Of a stretch of DNA of 32,955 nucleotides, positions 1 to 7,684 are shown in pieces. Location of the stretch: NCBI GenBank assembly GCA_025463215.1, contig JAOBWF010000313.1:1-32955 (forward strand), read 5' to 3'. The stretch's first letter is position 1. Every line of letters starts with the position of its first letter. The position numbers were made by a program, and so were the translations under genes. A model generated the notes under the pieces. That model saw nothing but the letters and a program-made list of their open reading frames with translations, was not told the DNA's origin and ran no database searches. The stretch comes from Acidobacteriota bacterium (GTDB lineage Bacteria; Acidobacteriota; Vicinamibacteria; Vicinamibacterales; CAVVIG01).

Positions 1-29
1 ACAGCCGCCGGTTCTGAGCCGGCCCGGGC

Positions 30-563
30 TCAGGCTGCCGCCGGGCGCACGCCGCGCCGATCCCGGGGAAGTTCCAGAGTGGCCCGCACGTCCCCGCTGC
101 CCGGCTGCGGCGTCAGCCTGAAACCATGGTGGCGAAAAATGCCGAGCATGCTCGCGTTGTGCACGTCCACCTGGGCCCACAGCCGGCGGAGCCGCCGGGC
201 GCGCGCCGCGGCCATGAGCAACTGCAACAACCTCGTGCCCACGCCGCGCCGGCGGACGGATTCGCGCACGACAAAGGCGAGTTCGGCGGCGTCGCCCGCG
301 GGATCCAGGCAATAGCGGCCCACGGCCAGCAGCATCTGTCCGTCCCGCGTGAAGCTGCCCAGGGCGCAATCGCGCGTCTGGTCCACCCCGACCAGCTCGC
401 GCGCCCGCTCCTCCGACATCGTCGTAACGACACCACCATAGCGGTCGTGAATCGTGTCCGGCGTGTGGGAGCGGAAGAATTCCTGCAGCCGCGCCTCGTC
501 GCCCGGCCGGAGCGGGCGCACCCGTCCCCGGAAACGACGGAGTGGAGGTGTCGTGATTGCCAT
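30..563 (-). CDS. GNAT acetyltransferase, Pat-like C-terminal domain type
   Basis: A 177-residue stand-alone GNAT domain expected to transfer an acetyl group from acetyl-CoA to an amine, perhaps a protein lysine. The N-terminal 'VRPLRPGDE' strand, the 'RRRGVGTRLL' acetyl-CoA pyrophosphate loop and the late 'NASMLGIFRHHGF' segment are all visible. The opening resembles the GNAT module of multidomain Pat proteins, in which it follows an ADP-forming acyl-CoA synthetase with an ATP-grasp part. A reduced ATP-grasp protein is encoded divergently next door, which supports this reading. I chose the ATG at 563. A GTG at 584 is also in frame, but it falls between the putative -35 and -10 elements. The substrate is unknown. 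The GNAT fold is confident and the Pat relationship is inference. Confidence 0.8.
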   Translation of the reverse strand: MAITTPPLRRFRGRVRPLRPGDEARLQEFFRSHTPDTIHDRYGGVVTTMSEERARELVGVDQTRDCALGSFTRDGQMLLAVGRYCLDPAGDAAELAFVVRESVRRRGVGTRLLQLLMAAARARRLRRLWAQVDVHNASMLGIFRHHGFRLTPQPGSGDVRATLELPRDRRGVRPAAA

Positions 564-637
564 GCCTGACGATACCAGTTGCACCCCCCGCGGGGAATTG
601 GGACGGGGGCGGTATCCGCCTAGGGAAATCCTTTAGG
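564..637 (-). promoter_or_regulatory. Conserved upstream element / promoter of the GNAT gene (copy 1)
   Basis: Reading the minus strand toward the ATG at 563, this stretch matches the region upstream of the AraC gene at 3753-3827. It starts with CCTAAAGGATTTCCCTAGG, then CCAATTCCC, then CTGGTATCGTC, five bases before the start codon. A TTCCCC hexamer lies exactly 17 bp before TATCGT, as expected for -35 and -10 boxes. A TGG precedes the -10. The start codon is so close to the -10 that the transcript may be leaderless. The match to the other copy is seen directly; the promoter role is inferred. Confidence 0.6.
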
Positions 638-735
638 TCCGGCCGCGGCGGTTGCGGAGGGGCAAAATATGCGGAGCCTTTCTCCGGAAGTGAGGAGAAC
701 CCCGCCCCCGCTTCATGCCATGATTCCCCATCGCC

Positions 736-1440
736 ATGCATCGAACCATCCGCAGGTTTTCCGGCAATCGCCTTGCGGCCCTGAGCCCGCGCGCGGCCGG
801 CGCGCCCGCGGACCCCGGTGCCCTGTTGCAAGCCGTCAGCCGCGCCGGCCGCACCATCCTGTCCGATTATGAATCGAAGCAGGTGCTGGCGTTGCACGAC
901 ATTCCCTGCGTCGAAACCTGCCTGGCGCACAACGAGGACGAAGCCGTGCTCGCGGCCGCCCTGCTGGGATTTCCGGTCCTGCTGAAACTCCATTCCCACA
1001 CCCTGCGGGATGATTCGGGGGGAATATCGGTTGTCGTGAGCGACGACGCCGGGGTGCGCCAAGGCTGGCAGGCCATCCGGGAGGCCGTGATCGGGCGACA
1101 CGGACGGCAGCATTTTCTCGGCGTCACCGTCCAGCCGGCGATCACCAGCGACGGCCGGGAATTTTTCGTGCACGGCGAGTCGCACCCCAATTCCGGCCCG
1201 GCGCTGCGCTATGGCCGGGACCCGGCGAACCGCGGCGCCGCCAACCCGTGGAGCCTGCGCGAACTCCCCGCCGCGGAGGCCATCCAGTTCGAACAGTTGC
1301 TGGAAAATTTCCGGCGTCTGCTCGCGGCGAACCCCGGGATCCGGGAAATCAACCTGCAGCCGCTCATTGTGGCCGGCGGCCAGCTCCTGGGCCTCGGTGC
1401 CAAAATCGTCCTGCAGTCCTCCCCGGGACAGCCCGCCTAG
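736..1440 (+). CDS. Reduced ATP-grasp protein (acyl-CoA synthetase ADP-forming beta-like)
   Basis: A 234-residue protein resembling the ATP-grasp_5 domain of ADP-forming acyl-CoA synthetases and Pat proteins. Typical features are the opening 'SDYESKQVLALHDIPCVET', the strand 'GFPVLLKLHSHTLRDDSGG', the 'FLGVTVQPAI' segment and the closing 'REINLQPLIV'. The usual 'GPVLLFGxGG' glycine-rich segment is replaced by 'GPALRYGRDPANRG', so ATP binding may be altered or lost. There is no CoA-binding alpha part. A GNAT gene lies divergently upstream, so the pair looks like separated parts of a Pat-type protein. The gene ends in TAG exactly at the left end of an inverted-repeat element. The family call is good; activity is uncertain. 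Confidence 0.65.
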   Translation: MHRTIRRFSGNRLAALSPRAAGAPADPGALLQAVSRAGRTILSDYESKQVLALHDIPCVETCLAHNEDEAVLAAALLGFPVLLKLHSHTLRDDSGGISVVVSDDAGVRQGWQAIREAVIGRHGRQHFLGVTVQPAITSDGREFFVHGESHPNSGPALRYGRDPANRGAANPWSLRELPAAEAIQFEQLLENFRRLLAANPGIREINLQPLIVAGGQLLGLGAKIVLQSSPGQPA

Positions 1441-1576
1441 GGCGTGTTTGAAAAATGTCATTGCGAGAAGACCCACCGGGTGGGCCGACGAAGCAATCCA
1501 TGACTTTGGCTGGATCGCCACGGCCCGCCTCTGCGAGCCTCGCGATGACAAAGGCATTTTTCAAACACGCCCTAGG
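1436..1576. mobile_element. MITE-like element with 22-bp perfect terminal inverted repeats
   Basis: The first 22 bases (1436-1457, starting CCTAGGGCGTGTTTG) are exactly the reverse complement of the last 22 (1555-1576). Inside are a second inverted pair (TCATTGCGAG at 1458-1467 against CTCGCGATGA at 1539-1548) and a perfect 13-bp palindrome core, CCCACCGGGTGGG, at 1472-1484. The 'CATTGCGAG ... GCAATCC' core resembles a dispersed repeat type seen in many bacterial genomes. CTAG is present at both ends and could be a target duplication. That fits the YTAR duplications known for IS5-type transposases, though this link is inference. It encodes no protein, separates two convergent genes and could fold into a strong bidirectional hairpin. 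Confidence 0.75.
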
Positions 1577-2288
1577 GGCCAGCGCCCTGCGTTTCGACCC
1601 AGCGCACCGCGTGGCGGACCAGCGCCGTGGTGTCCTTCAGGTCGAGCTTCGCCTTCAGGTTGGCGCGGTGGACGTCGACCGTCTTGGTGCTCAGCCCGAG
1701 CTGCTGCGCGATCTCGCGCGTGCTGCGGCCCTGGCCGATCAATTGAAAAACCTCGAACTCGCGGTCGGTCAGCTTGCCGAAGGGCGAATTGGCATCGCGC
1801 GTCTTGCTGCCGGAAAAACTCCCGAGGAATACCGTCGCCATGCGCGCGCTGACATACACCTGGCCGCCGAGCACCTGGCGGATGGCCGCGAGCAGGTTTT
1901 CCCCGCCGGCTTCCTTCATGATGTAGCCGCGCGCGCCCGCGCGCAGTGCGCGTTCGGCGTAGACCATCTCGTCATGCATCGAGAGCACGAGGATCGGCAG
2001 GTTGGGATGGATCGCCTGCAGGTCCTTGAGGAAATCCAAGCCGCTGCGCCCGGGCATGGTCATGTCGGTGAGCAGCAGGTCGACGCCGCCCCTGGCGAGC
2101 AGCGGCCCGGCTTCCGCGGGATTGCCGGCTTCGCCGCCCACCATCAGGTCGGGCTGGCGGTCAATGAGCTGCGCGACGCCGGCCCGCATGAACGGGTGGT
2201 CGTCGACGATGAGGACGCGTCGCCGCGGCGCGGCTGTCACGGGGCCGGGCGGTGCGACCGGCGGGGATTTCTGGCGGGACGATTTCAT
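1572..2288 (-). CDS. NarL/LuxR-family response regulator
   Basis: A 238-residue DNA-binding response regulator. The receiver domain (about residues 23-140) has the acidic pair D29-D30 in 'VLIVDDH', the phosphoacceptor D75 in 'LLLTDMTMPG' and the conserved lysine K125. A LuxR-type helix-turn-helix follows (about 172-235, 'LTDREFEVFQLIGQGRSTRE' onward). The open frame extends upstream to 2606, but the ATG at 2288 is preferred. It overlaps the TGA of the upstream kinase gene as ATGA, so translation is probably coupled. The kinase is the evident partner. The stop codon is the TAG inside the terminal repeat of the adjacent inserted element. The target genes are unknown. Confidence 0.92.
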   Translation of the reverse strand: MKSSRQKSPPVAPPGPVTAAPRRRVLIVDDHPFMRAGVAQLIDRQPDLMVGGEAGNPAEAGPLLARGGVDLLLTDMTMPGRSGLDFLKDLQAIHPNLPILVLSMHDEMVYAERALRAGARGYIMKEAGGENLLAAIRQVLGGQVYVSARMATVFLGSFSGSKTRDANSPFGKLTDREFEVFQLIGQGRSTREIAQQLGLSTKTVDVHRANLKAKLDLKDTTALVRHAVRWVETQGAGP

Positions 2289-3685
2289 TTTCGCGAAAGC
2301 AGGCGGCACCGGATGACCGTGCCATGGCCGGGCTTCGCTTCGATGGTGAAGCCGGCACCGATGACGCTGGCGCGGTGGCGCATTACCTGCAAGCCCATGC
2401 CCCGGCCGGGACCGGGCGTGAAACCCACGCCATTGTCGGCGACCGCCAGTTCCAGTTCCTTGCCCGAACGCAGGAGCGAGACGGTGATCCGCTTCGCCCG
2501 GCTGTGCTTCAATGCGTTGTTCACCGCCTCCTGGGCGATCCGGTAAAGTTGGCCCGCTGCCACCGGATCGTCGAACCGCACGACCGTCGGGCTGTCCAGC
2601 TCGCACTCGGCCTTGCCGAGCGAGTTCGTCTGTTCGACCAGCTCGACGATGCCCGCCCAGAGTGAGTCAGGCTCGTCCTGCACCGGCGCCAGGCCGCGGG
2701 CGAGCGCGCGCACCTGGCCGATCGAGGCGCGCAACAGCTTGGCGATCCGGTCCGCCTGCTGGGCCAGCGCGGGATTGCCCGCCGCATCCTCCTTCAGGCC
2801 GGCGCAGAGGATCTCGATGCCGGTGAGCTGCTGGCCGAGACCGTCGTGCAAATCCGCGCCGATCCGGCGCTGTTCGCTTTCGCTGATGTCGAGCACCTCC
2901 TTCTGCAATTGTTTCCGCTGCGTGATGTCCGTGCGGATGGCGACATATTGCGTGGGCTTGCCGGCCGCGTTGACGAAGGGAAAGATCGTCGTGTCCACCC
3001 AGTAGAACGAACCGTCCTTGGCGCGGTTCTGGACCTCGCCGTGCCAGACACGGCCCCGGCCGATGGTGCCCCAGAGGTCGCGGAAGAAGGACTTCGGGTG
3101 GTATTTGGAATTGATGATCCGATGGTCCTGGCCGAGCAGCTCCTCGCGGGAGTATTGTGAAATCGCGCAGAACTTGTCGTTGACGTAGGTGATGCGCCCC
3201 CTCGCATCGGTGATCGCGACGATCGAGTGCTCGTCGAGCGCCGCCTTGATTTCCTTCAGTTCGTTGACCATGGCGGCGTGGGTGAGCTCGGCGCCCTTCC
3301 GGGCCGACACATCGCGGGCGATCTTGGACGCACCGACGATGCGGCCCTGCCTGTTCTTGATCGGCGAAATGGTGAGCGAGACGTCGATGATTTCGCCATC
3401 CTTGCGCCGGCGGAGGGTCTCGTAGTGCTCGATCCGTTCGCCCGCGCGGATGCGCCGGATCATCCGGTCCTCCTCATCCTGCCGGTCGGCCGGCATCAGG
3501 ATCTTGATCGAGTGGCCGATCATTTCCGCGGCGCGGTAGCCGAAGATCCGTTCCGCCGCCGGGTTCCACGCCGTCACGATGCCGTCGAGGTTCTTGCCGA
3601 TGATCGCGTCGTCCGACGACTCGACGATCGCGGCCAGGCGCTCGGTCAATTCCACACGTGAAATGTCGGGGCGTTTCGCGGGCAC
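2285..3685 (-). CDS. PAS-domain sensor histidine kinase, NarX/HisKA_3 type
   Basis: A 466-residue kinase with no membrane segment that I can see, so probably a cytoplasmic sensor. Two PAS/PAC modules (about residues 12-130 and 145-258) are followed by a HisKA_3 dimerisation domain with the phosphorylated histidine at H280 in 'DLHDGLGQQL'. The HATPase domain has the N-box 'QEAVNNALKHS' and the G-box 'VADNGVGF'. The PAS domains may bind a redox cofactor or small ligand, but no heme or flavin motif can be assigned. It starts at GTG 3685 and overlaps the regulator gene by four bases. The AraC-type gene is transcribed divergently from the 142-bp gap upstream. Very confident as a kinase; the signal is unknown. 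Confidence 0.92.
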   Translation of the reverse strand: MPAKRPDISRVELTERLAAIVESSDDAIIGKNLDGIVTAWNPAAERIFGYRAAEMIGHSIKILMPADRQDEEDRMIRRIRAGERIEHYETLRRRKDGEIIDVSLTISPIKNRQGRIVGASKIARDVSARKGAELTHAAMVNELKEIKAALDEHSIVAITDARGRITYVNDKFCAISQYSREELLGQDHRIINSKYHPKSFFRDLWGTIGRGRVWHGEVQNRAKDGSFYWVDTTIFPFVNAAGKPTQYVAIRTDITQRKQLQKEVLDISESEQRRIGADLHDGLGQQLTGIEILCAGLKEDAAGNPALAQQADRIAKLLRASIGQVRALARGLAPVQDEPDSLWAGIVELVEQTNSLGKAECELDSPTVVRFDDPVAAGQLYRIAQEAVNNALKHSRAKRITVSLLRSGKELELAVADNGVGFTPGPGRGMGLQVMRHRASVIGAGFTIEAKPGHGTVIRCRLLSRK

Positions 3686-3752
3686 GGCCTAGGGCTAACA
3701 CCACGAACTCGCGGCGCAAGGCCCGACCGCCCTACTCCCCGCACCTAGCGCG

Positions 3753-3827
3753 CCTAAAGGTTTTCCCTAGCCGGAAACCGCTCCGCCTCCAATTCCCGGC
3801 CCCACCCGATGCTGGTATCGTCGGCCC
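3753..3827 (+). promoter_or_regulatory. Conserved upstream element / promoter of the AraC gene (copy 2)
   Basis: This 75-bp stretch ends at the ATG of the AraC-type gene and aligns without internal gaps to the GNAT upstream region until just before the start codon. It has CCTAAAGGTTTTCCCTAG, then CCAATTCCC, then 14 bases, then CTGGTATCGTC. TTCCCG and TATCGT are spaced 17 bp, a normal -35/-10 distance. Only six bases separate the TATCGT box from the ATG, so a leaderless or nearly leaderless transcript is likely. Confidence 0.6.
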
Positions 3828-4760
3828 ATGGAAACCACGACTGCCGGCACCGCCTCTCCCCCAGACGCCCACCAGCGGAGCGCCCTCGTTCACCGGCTGG
3901 AAACCTCGGACACCTTCCGCGACTACCAGCGCGCCTTCCAATCCCTCACGGGGCTGCCGCTCGTGCTGCGGGCCCCCGGTTCGTTCCAAGTCGCGCTGAG
4001 CGGCGCCCGCCAGGGTAATCCCTTTTGCGCGCTGCTCACGACGCACAACAAAACCTGCGCCGCCGCCCTGCAGTTCCAGGACCGCCTCGAACTCGCGGCG
4101 CGCACCGGGGCCGCGACGCTGGAGTCGTTCGCCCACCTGTATGAGTCGGCCGTGCCGCTCCTCGTCGGCGCACAGCTGGTCGGCTACCTCCACACCGGCC
4201 AGGTGCTCCACCAGGTCCCGACCGCGGCCGACGCCCGCAAGGCCGCGCGCGAAATCCATCGCCTCGATGCCGCCATTCCCGCGGCGGAACTCGCCGCCGC
4301 CTACCTCCAGACCCGCATCATGCCGCGGGCGCAGTATGACGCCGCGTTGCGGGTCCTCGGTTTTTTTGCCGACCAGCTGGCGGCCCTGAGCAACCAGCTC
4401 ATGGTGCAACAAAACCTGGCGGAGGCGCCGGCGATCACCCGCGCCCGCCAGTTCATCGCCGCGAACTTCGCGGAGGAAATCTCCCTGCAGCAGGTCGCGC
4501 GCACGGTGGGGATGAGCACGTTTTATTTCTGCAAGAATTTCCGCCGCAGCACGGGCCTCACCTTCACCGACTATCTCGCCCGCTCGCGCGTGGAGGTCGT
4601 CAAGGAGCTGCTCCTCAATCCCAACAAGCGGGTCAGCGAGGCCGCCTTCGAGGCCGGCTTCCAGTCGCTCTCGCAGTTCAACCGCGTGTTCCACCGCATC
4701 GCCGGCGCGGCGCCCTCCGCCTATCGCGCGCAACTCCACGCCCCGGCCTGCGCCGCCTGA
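3828..4760 (+). CDS. AraC-family regulator with PocR ligand-binding domain
   Basis: A 310-residue transcription factor. The N-terminal half (about residues 25-185) matches the PocR sensory domain, with 'YQRAFQSLTGLPLVL', a cysteine pair in 'FCALLTTHNKTCAAALQ', then 'AGLxx'-like 'AVPLLVGAQLVGYLHTGQV'. PocR domains are thought to bind small hydrocarbon derivatives such as propanediol. The C-terminal ~100 residues are a double helix-turn-helix of the AraC type ('ISLQQVARTVGMSTFYFCKN' and 'VSEAAFEAGFQSLSQFNRVF'). It is divergent from the kinase-regulator operon and could control it or itself. The ATG at 3828 sits directly after the conserved promoter-like element. Family assignment is secure; ligand and targets are unknown. 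Confidence 0.9.
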   Translation: METTTAGTASPPDAHQRSALVHRLETSDTFRDYQRAFQSLTGLPLVLRAPGSFQVALSGARQGNPFCALLTTHNKTCAAALQFQDRLELAARTGAATLESFAHLYESAVPLLVGAQLVGYLHTGQVLHQVPTAADARKAAREIHRLDAAIPAAELAAAYLQTRIMPRAQYDAALRVLGFFADQLAALSNQLMVQQNLAEAPAITRARQFIAANFAEEISLQQVARTVGMSTFYFCKNFRRSTGLTFTDYLARSRVEVVKELLLNPNKRVSEAAFEAGFQSLSQFNRVFHRIAGAAPSAYRAQLHAPACAA

Positions 4761-5038
4761 GCGCCCCGGCCTCCGTTAGCTCCTCGCCCCAAAAACCGCC
4801 CGTGACCCACCCGGCGGAATATCCCGCTCCCCGCTTTGCGCGACGCGTGTGTTTGAGCTTTGCGACGGTGAATACTTTAGTCTTTAGAGACCTGAATGTC
4901 CGTTGGCCCCCCATTCCAGATCGCGAGTAGCAGGTTCCCGCAACGCCCCGCAAGTCGGAACCCTCAGGGCATCCCGGACGCCAATTTCAGGAATTTTAAT
5001 TCCGGGGGAATGGATATCACCGCTGGGTATCCTTCGCT

Positions 5039-7684
5039 ATGACGCCGATGATGGCCCAGTATTTCGAGGTCAAGCGCGGCCTCCCGGCGAATACGCTGCT
5101 GCTGTTCCGGCTCGGCGATTTCTACGAGATGTTTTTCGAGGACGCCGAGCTGGGCGCGCGGTTGCTCGGCATCACGCTCACGAAGCGTCAGGACACCCCG
5201 ATGGCCGGCATCCCGCATCACGCGGCGGACAACTACGTCGGCAAACTCCTCGCCGCCGGCAAAAAGGTCGCCATCTGCGACCAGGCCGAGCCCGCCACCG
5301 CCGGCAAACTGGTCAAGCGCAAGCTCACGCGCATCCTCTCGCCCGGCACCACCCTGGCCGCGGGCCAGCTCGATGCGGCGAAGAACCACTACCTTTGCGC
5401 GCTGGCGCTCGACGCCGCCGGCCTGCACGCCGCCTGGCTGGATCTTTCCACCGGAGAATTCCGGCTCGCGACCGACGCCCATCCCGAAAACCTGCTGCCG
5501 GTCCTGACCGCGCTCGATCCCGCCGAGCTGGTCCTGATTGAAGGCGACCTGGCCCGGTGGCAGGCCGCGCCGCACGAACAGCACGCGGTGCATGCCCTGC
5601 ATCAATTCTGCGCGCCGCGGCTTTGCTCCGAGTTGCCCGGGTATCACTTCGAAGTGCTGGGCGGAGCGAAGACCGTGATGGACGCGCTCGGCGTCCTCAA
5701 CCTGCAGGGGTTCGGCCTGGCCAATGCGCATCCGGCGCTCGGCGCCGCCGGCGCGCTCGTCTATTACGCCACGGAAAATCTTTGTGCGAAGCCCGAGAAT
5801 CTCCGCTCGCTCCAGGAATACCGCAGCGCGAAGACCCTGCTCCTCGACCCGGCGACGCTGCGCAATCTCGAGATCTTCCAGTCCACGCGCGGCACGCGCG
5901 ATGGCTCGCTGCTCGGCGCCATCGACCGCAGCAGCACGGCGGCCGGTTCGCGGTTGCTCGAACGCTGGCTGGCCGCGCCGACGCTCGACTTGTCCGAGAT
6001 CGCCCGCCGGCAGACAGTAGTCGGCGAACTTCTCGCGCAACCGAGCGATCTTGCGGAGCTGCGCGAGCTGCTCAACCGGGTCCGCGACATCCCGCGCATC
6101 CTCGGCCGGCTGCAGAACCGCCTGCGCAATCCGCGTGAACTCGGCGGCGTCAAGGACACCCTCGCGCAGCTTCCCGCGATCATGGCCTGCCTCGACCTGC
6201 TCGACTCGCATCTCGTGGGCCGCCACGGCGGCGAGGTGGCGCAGCTCCGCCAGCGACTGACCGATCTGCCGGCACTGCGCGACCTGCTCGCCAGGGGGCT
6301 CGCGGAGGAATTGCCGAACGATTTGCAGGATGGAAACTACATCCGCGCCGGCTACGACCCGGAGCTCGACCGGTTGCGCAGCCTGACCACCGACAACAAA
6401 TCCTGGCTGGCCGAGCTCGAGCGCAAGGAGCAGGAGCGCTCCGGCATCAAGAGCCTGAAGGTCCGCTTCACTTCCGTCTTCGGTTACTACATCGAGGTCA
6501 CCAAGGCCAATCTGGCCAACGTGCCGGCCGACTACATCCGCCGGCAGACCACCGTCGGCGGCGAACGCTACGTGACCGAGGAACTCAAGCTGAAGGAGAA
6601 GGAAATCTTTTCCGCCGAGGAGAAATCGCTCGCGCGCGAACTGGAATTGTTCGGCGCGCTCGTCCACGCGGTGCTCGACGAGTCGATCACGCTGACCCGC
6701 ACCGCCGACGCGCTCGCCGAACTCGATGTGCTCGCCGGCTGGGCGGTGCTGGCGCGCGAGTGGGATTATTGCCAGCCGCAGCTCGACGACGGCGACGACC
6801 TGACGATCACGGACGGGCGGCATCCGGTCGTGGAGCAGATGATGAAGCACGAGCGCCTCGGGCTCGCGGGCAGCTACACCTTCGTGCCGAACGACACCGC
6901 GCTCTCGGCGGACGATGCCCAGATTCTCCTCATCACCGGCCCCAACATGGCGGGCAAGTCGACTTACATCCGGCAGGTCGCGCTCATCACCTTGATGGCG
7001 CAGATCGGCTGCTGGGCGCCGGCCAAGGCCTGTCGCGTCGGGCTGGTCGACCGGATTTTCTCGCGCGTCGGCGCCAGCGACGATCTCGCGCGCGGCAACT
7101 CGACGTTCATGGTGGAGATGAACGAGACGGCCAACATCCTCAACAACGCCAGCGACCGCTCGCTGATCATCCTCGACGAAATCGGCCGCGGCACCTCGAC
7201 CTACGATGGGTTGAGCATCGCCTGGGCGGTGGTCGAGCACCTGCACCGCTCCGCCGAGCGGGGGCCGCGCACGCTCTTCGCGACGCACTACCAGGAGTTG
7301 ACGCAGCTCGACAAACATCTGCCGCGGCTGCGGAACTATTCAGTCGCGGTGAAGGAATGGAACGACGACATCGTCTTCGTGCGCCGCGTGGTCGAAGGCG
7401 CGGCTGATCGCAGCTACGGCATCCAGGTCGCGCGGCTCGCCGGCCTGCCGGCCAGCGTGATCGCGCGGGCGCGCGAGATTCTCGGCGCGCTGGAGCGCGA
7501 CGAACTGACCCGCGGCGGCCGTCCGTCGGTCAGCGGCACCGCCTCGGATCCGCAGCGTCAGCTCGGCCTGTTTCACGCGCCGGCAGACGATGGGCTGCGG
7601 CAGAAGATTGCGGCGCTCGACGTCGATCACATGACGCCGATGGAAGCGCTCACCCTGCTCGCGGAGCTGAAGCAGACGCTGTGA
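5039..7684 (+). CDS. mutS: DNA mismatch repair protein MutS
   Basis: An 881-residue MutS, normal family length. The mismatch-reading domain carries 'GDFYEMF' (the Phe-x-Glu motif) near residue 30. Connector, lever and clamp domains follow. The ATPase domain has Walker A 'GPNMAGKST' at about 634-642 and Walker B 'LIILDEIGRG' at 709-718. It recognises mismatches and recruits MutL; no mutL gene is in the window. The ATG is preceded by CTGGGTATCC, loosely like the promoters at 564 and 3753. The 278-bp gap before it shows no other gene. Serine TCC codons are common in the first half and rare in the last third, so the 3' part may have a different origin. The stop overlaps the next start as GTGA. 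Confidence 0.96.
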   Translation: MTPMMAQYFEVKRGLPANTLLLFRLGDFYEMFFEDAELGARLLGITLTKRQDTPMAGIPHHAADNYVGKLLAAGKKVAICDQAEPATAGKLVKRKLTRILSPGTTLAAGQLDAAKNHYLCALALDAAGLHAAWLDLSTGEFRLATDAHPENLLPVLTALDPAELVLIEGDLARWQAAPHEQHAVHALHQFCAPRLCSELPGYHFEVLGGAKTVMDALGVLNLQGFGLANAHPALGAAGALVYYATENLCAKPENLRSLQEYRSAKTLLLDPATLRNLEIFQSTRGTRDGSLLGAIDRSSTAAGSRLLERWLAAPTLDLSEIARRQTVVGELLAQPSDLAELRELLNRVRDIPRILGRLQNRLRNPRELGGVKDTLAQLPAIMACLDLLDSHLVGRHGGEVAQLRQRLTDLPALRDLLARGLAEELPNDLQDGNYIRAGYDPELDRLRSLTTDNKSWLAELERKEQERSGIKSLKVRFTSVFGYYIEVTKANLANVPADYIRRQTTVGGERYVTEELKLKEKEIFSAEEKSLARELELFGALVHAVLDESITLTRTADALAELDVLAGWAVLAREWDYCQPQLDDGDDLTITDGRHPVVEQMMKHERLGLAGSYTFVPNDTALSADDAQILLITGPNMAGKSTYIRQVALITLMAQIGCWAPAKACRVGLVDRIFSRVGASDDLARGNSTFMVEMNETANILNNASDRSLIILDEIGRGTSTYDGLSIAWAVVEHLHRSAERGPRTLFATHYQELTQLDKHLPRLRNYSVAVKEWNDDIVFVRRVVEGAADRSYGIQVARLAGLPASVIARAREILGALERDELTRGGRPSVSGTASDPQRQLGLFHAPADDGLRQKIAALDVDHMTPMEALTLLAELKQTL

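Noticed and set aside
4964..7318. 784-codon open frame antisense to mutS
   Set aside because: Low-complexity R/E/V/H composition typical of the shadow of a GC-rich gene; mutS on the other strand has all family motifs.
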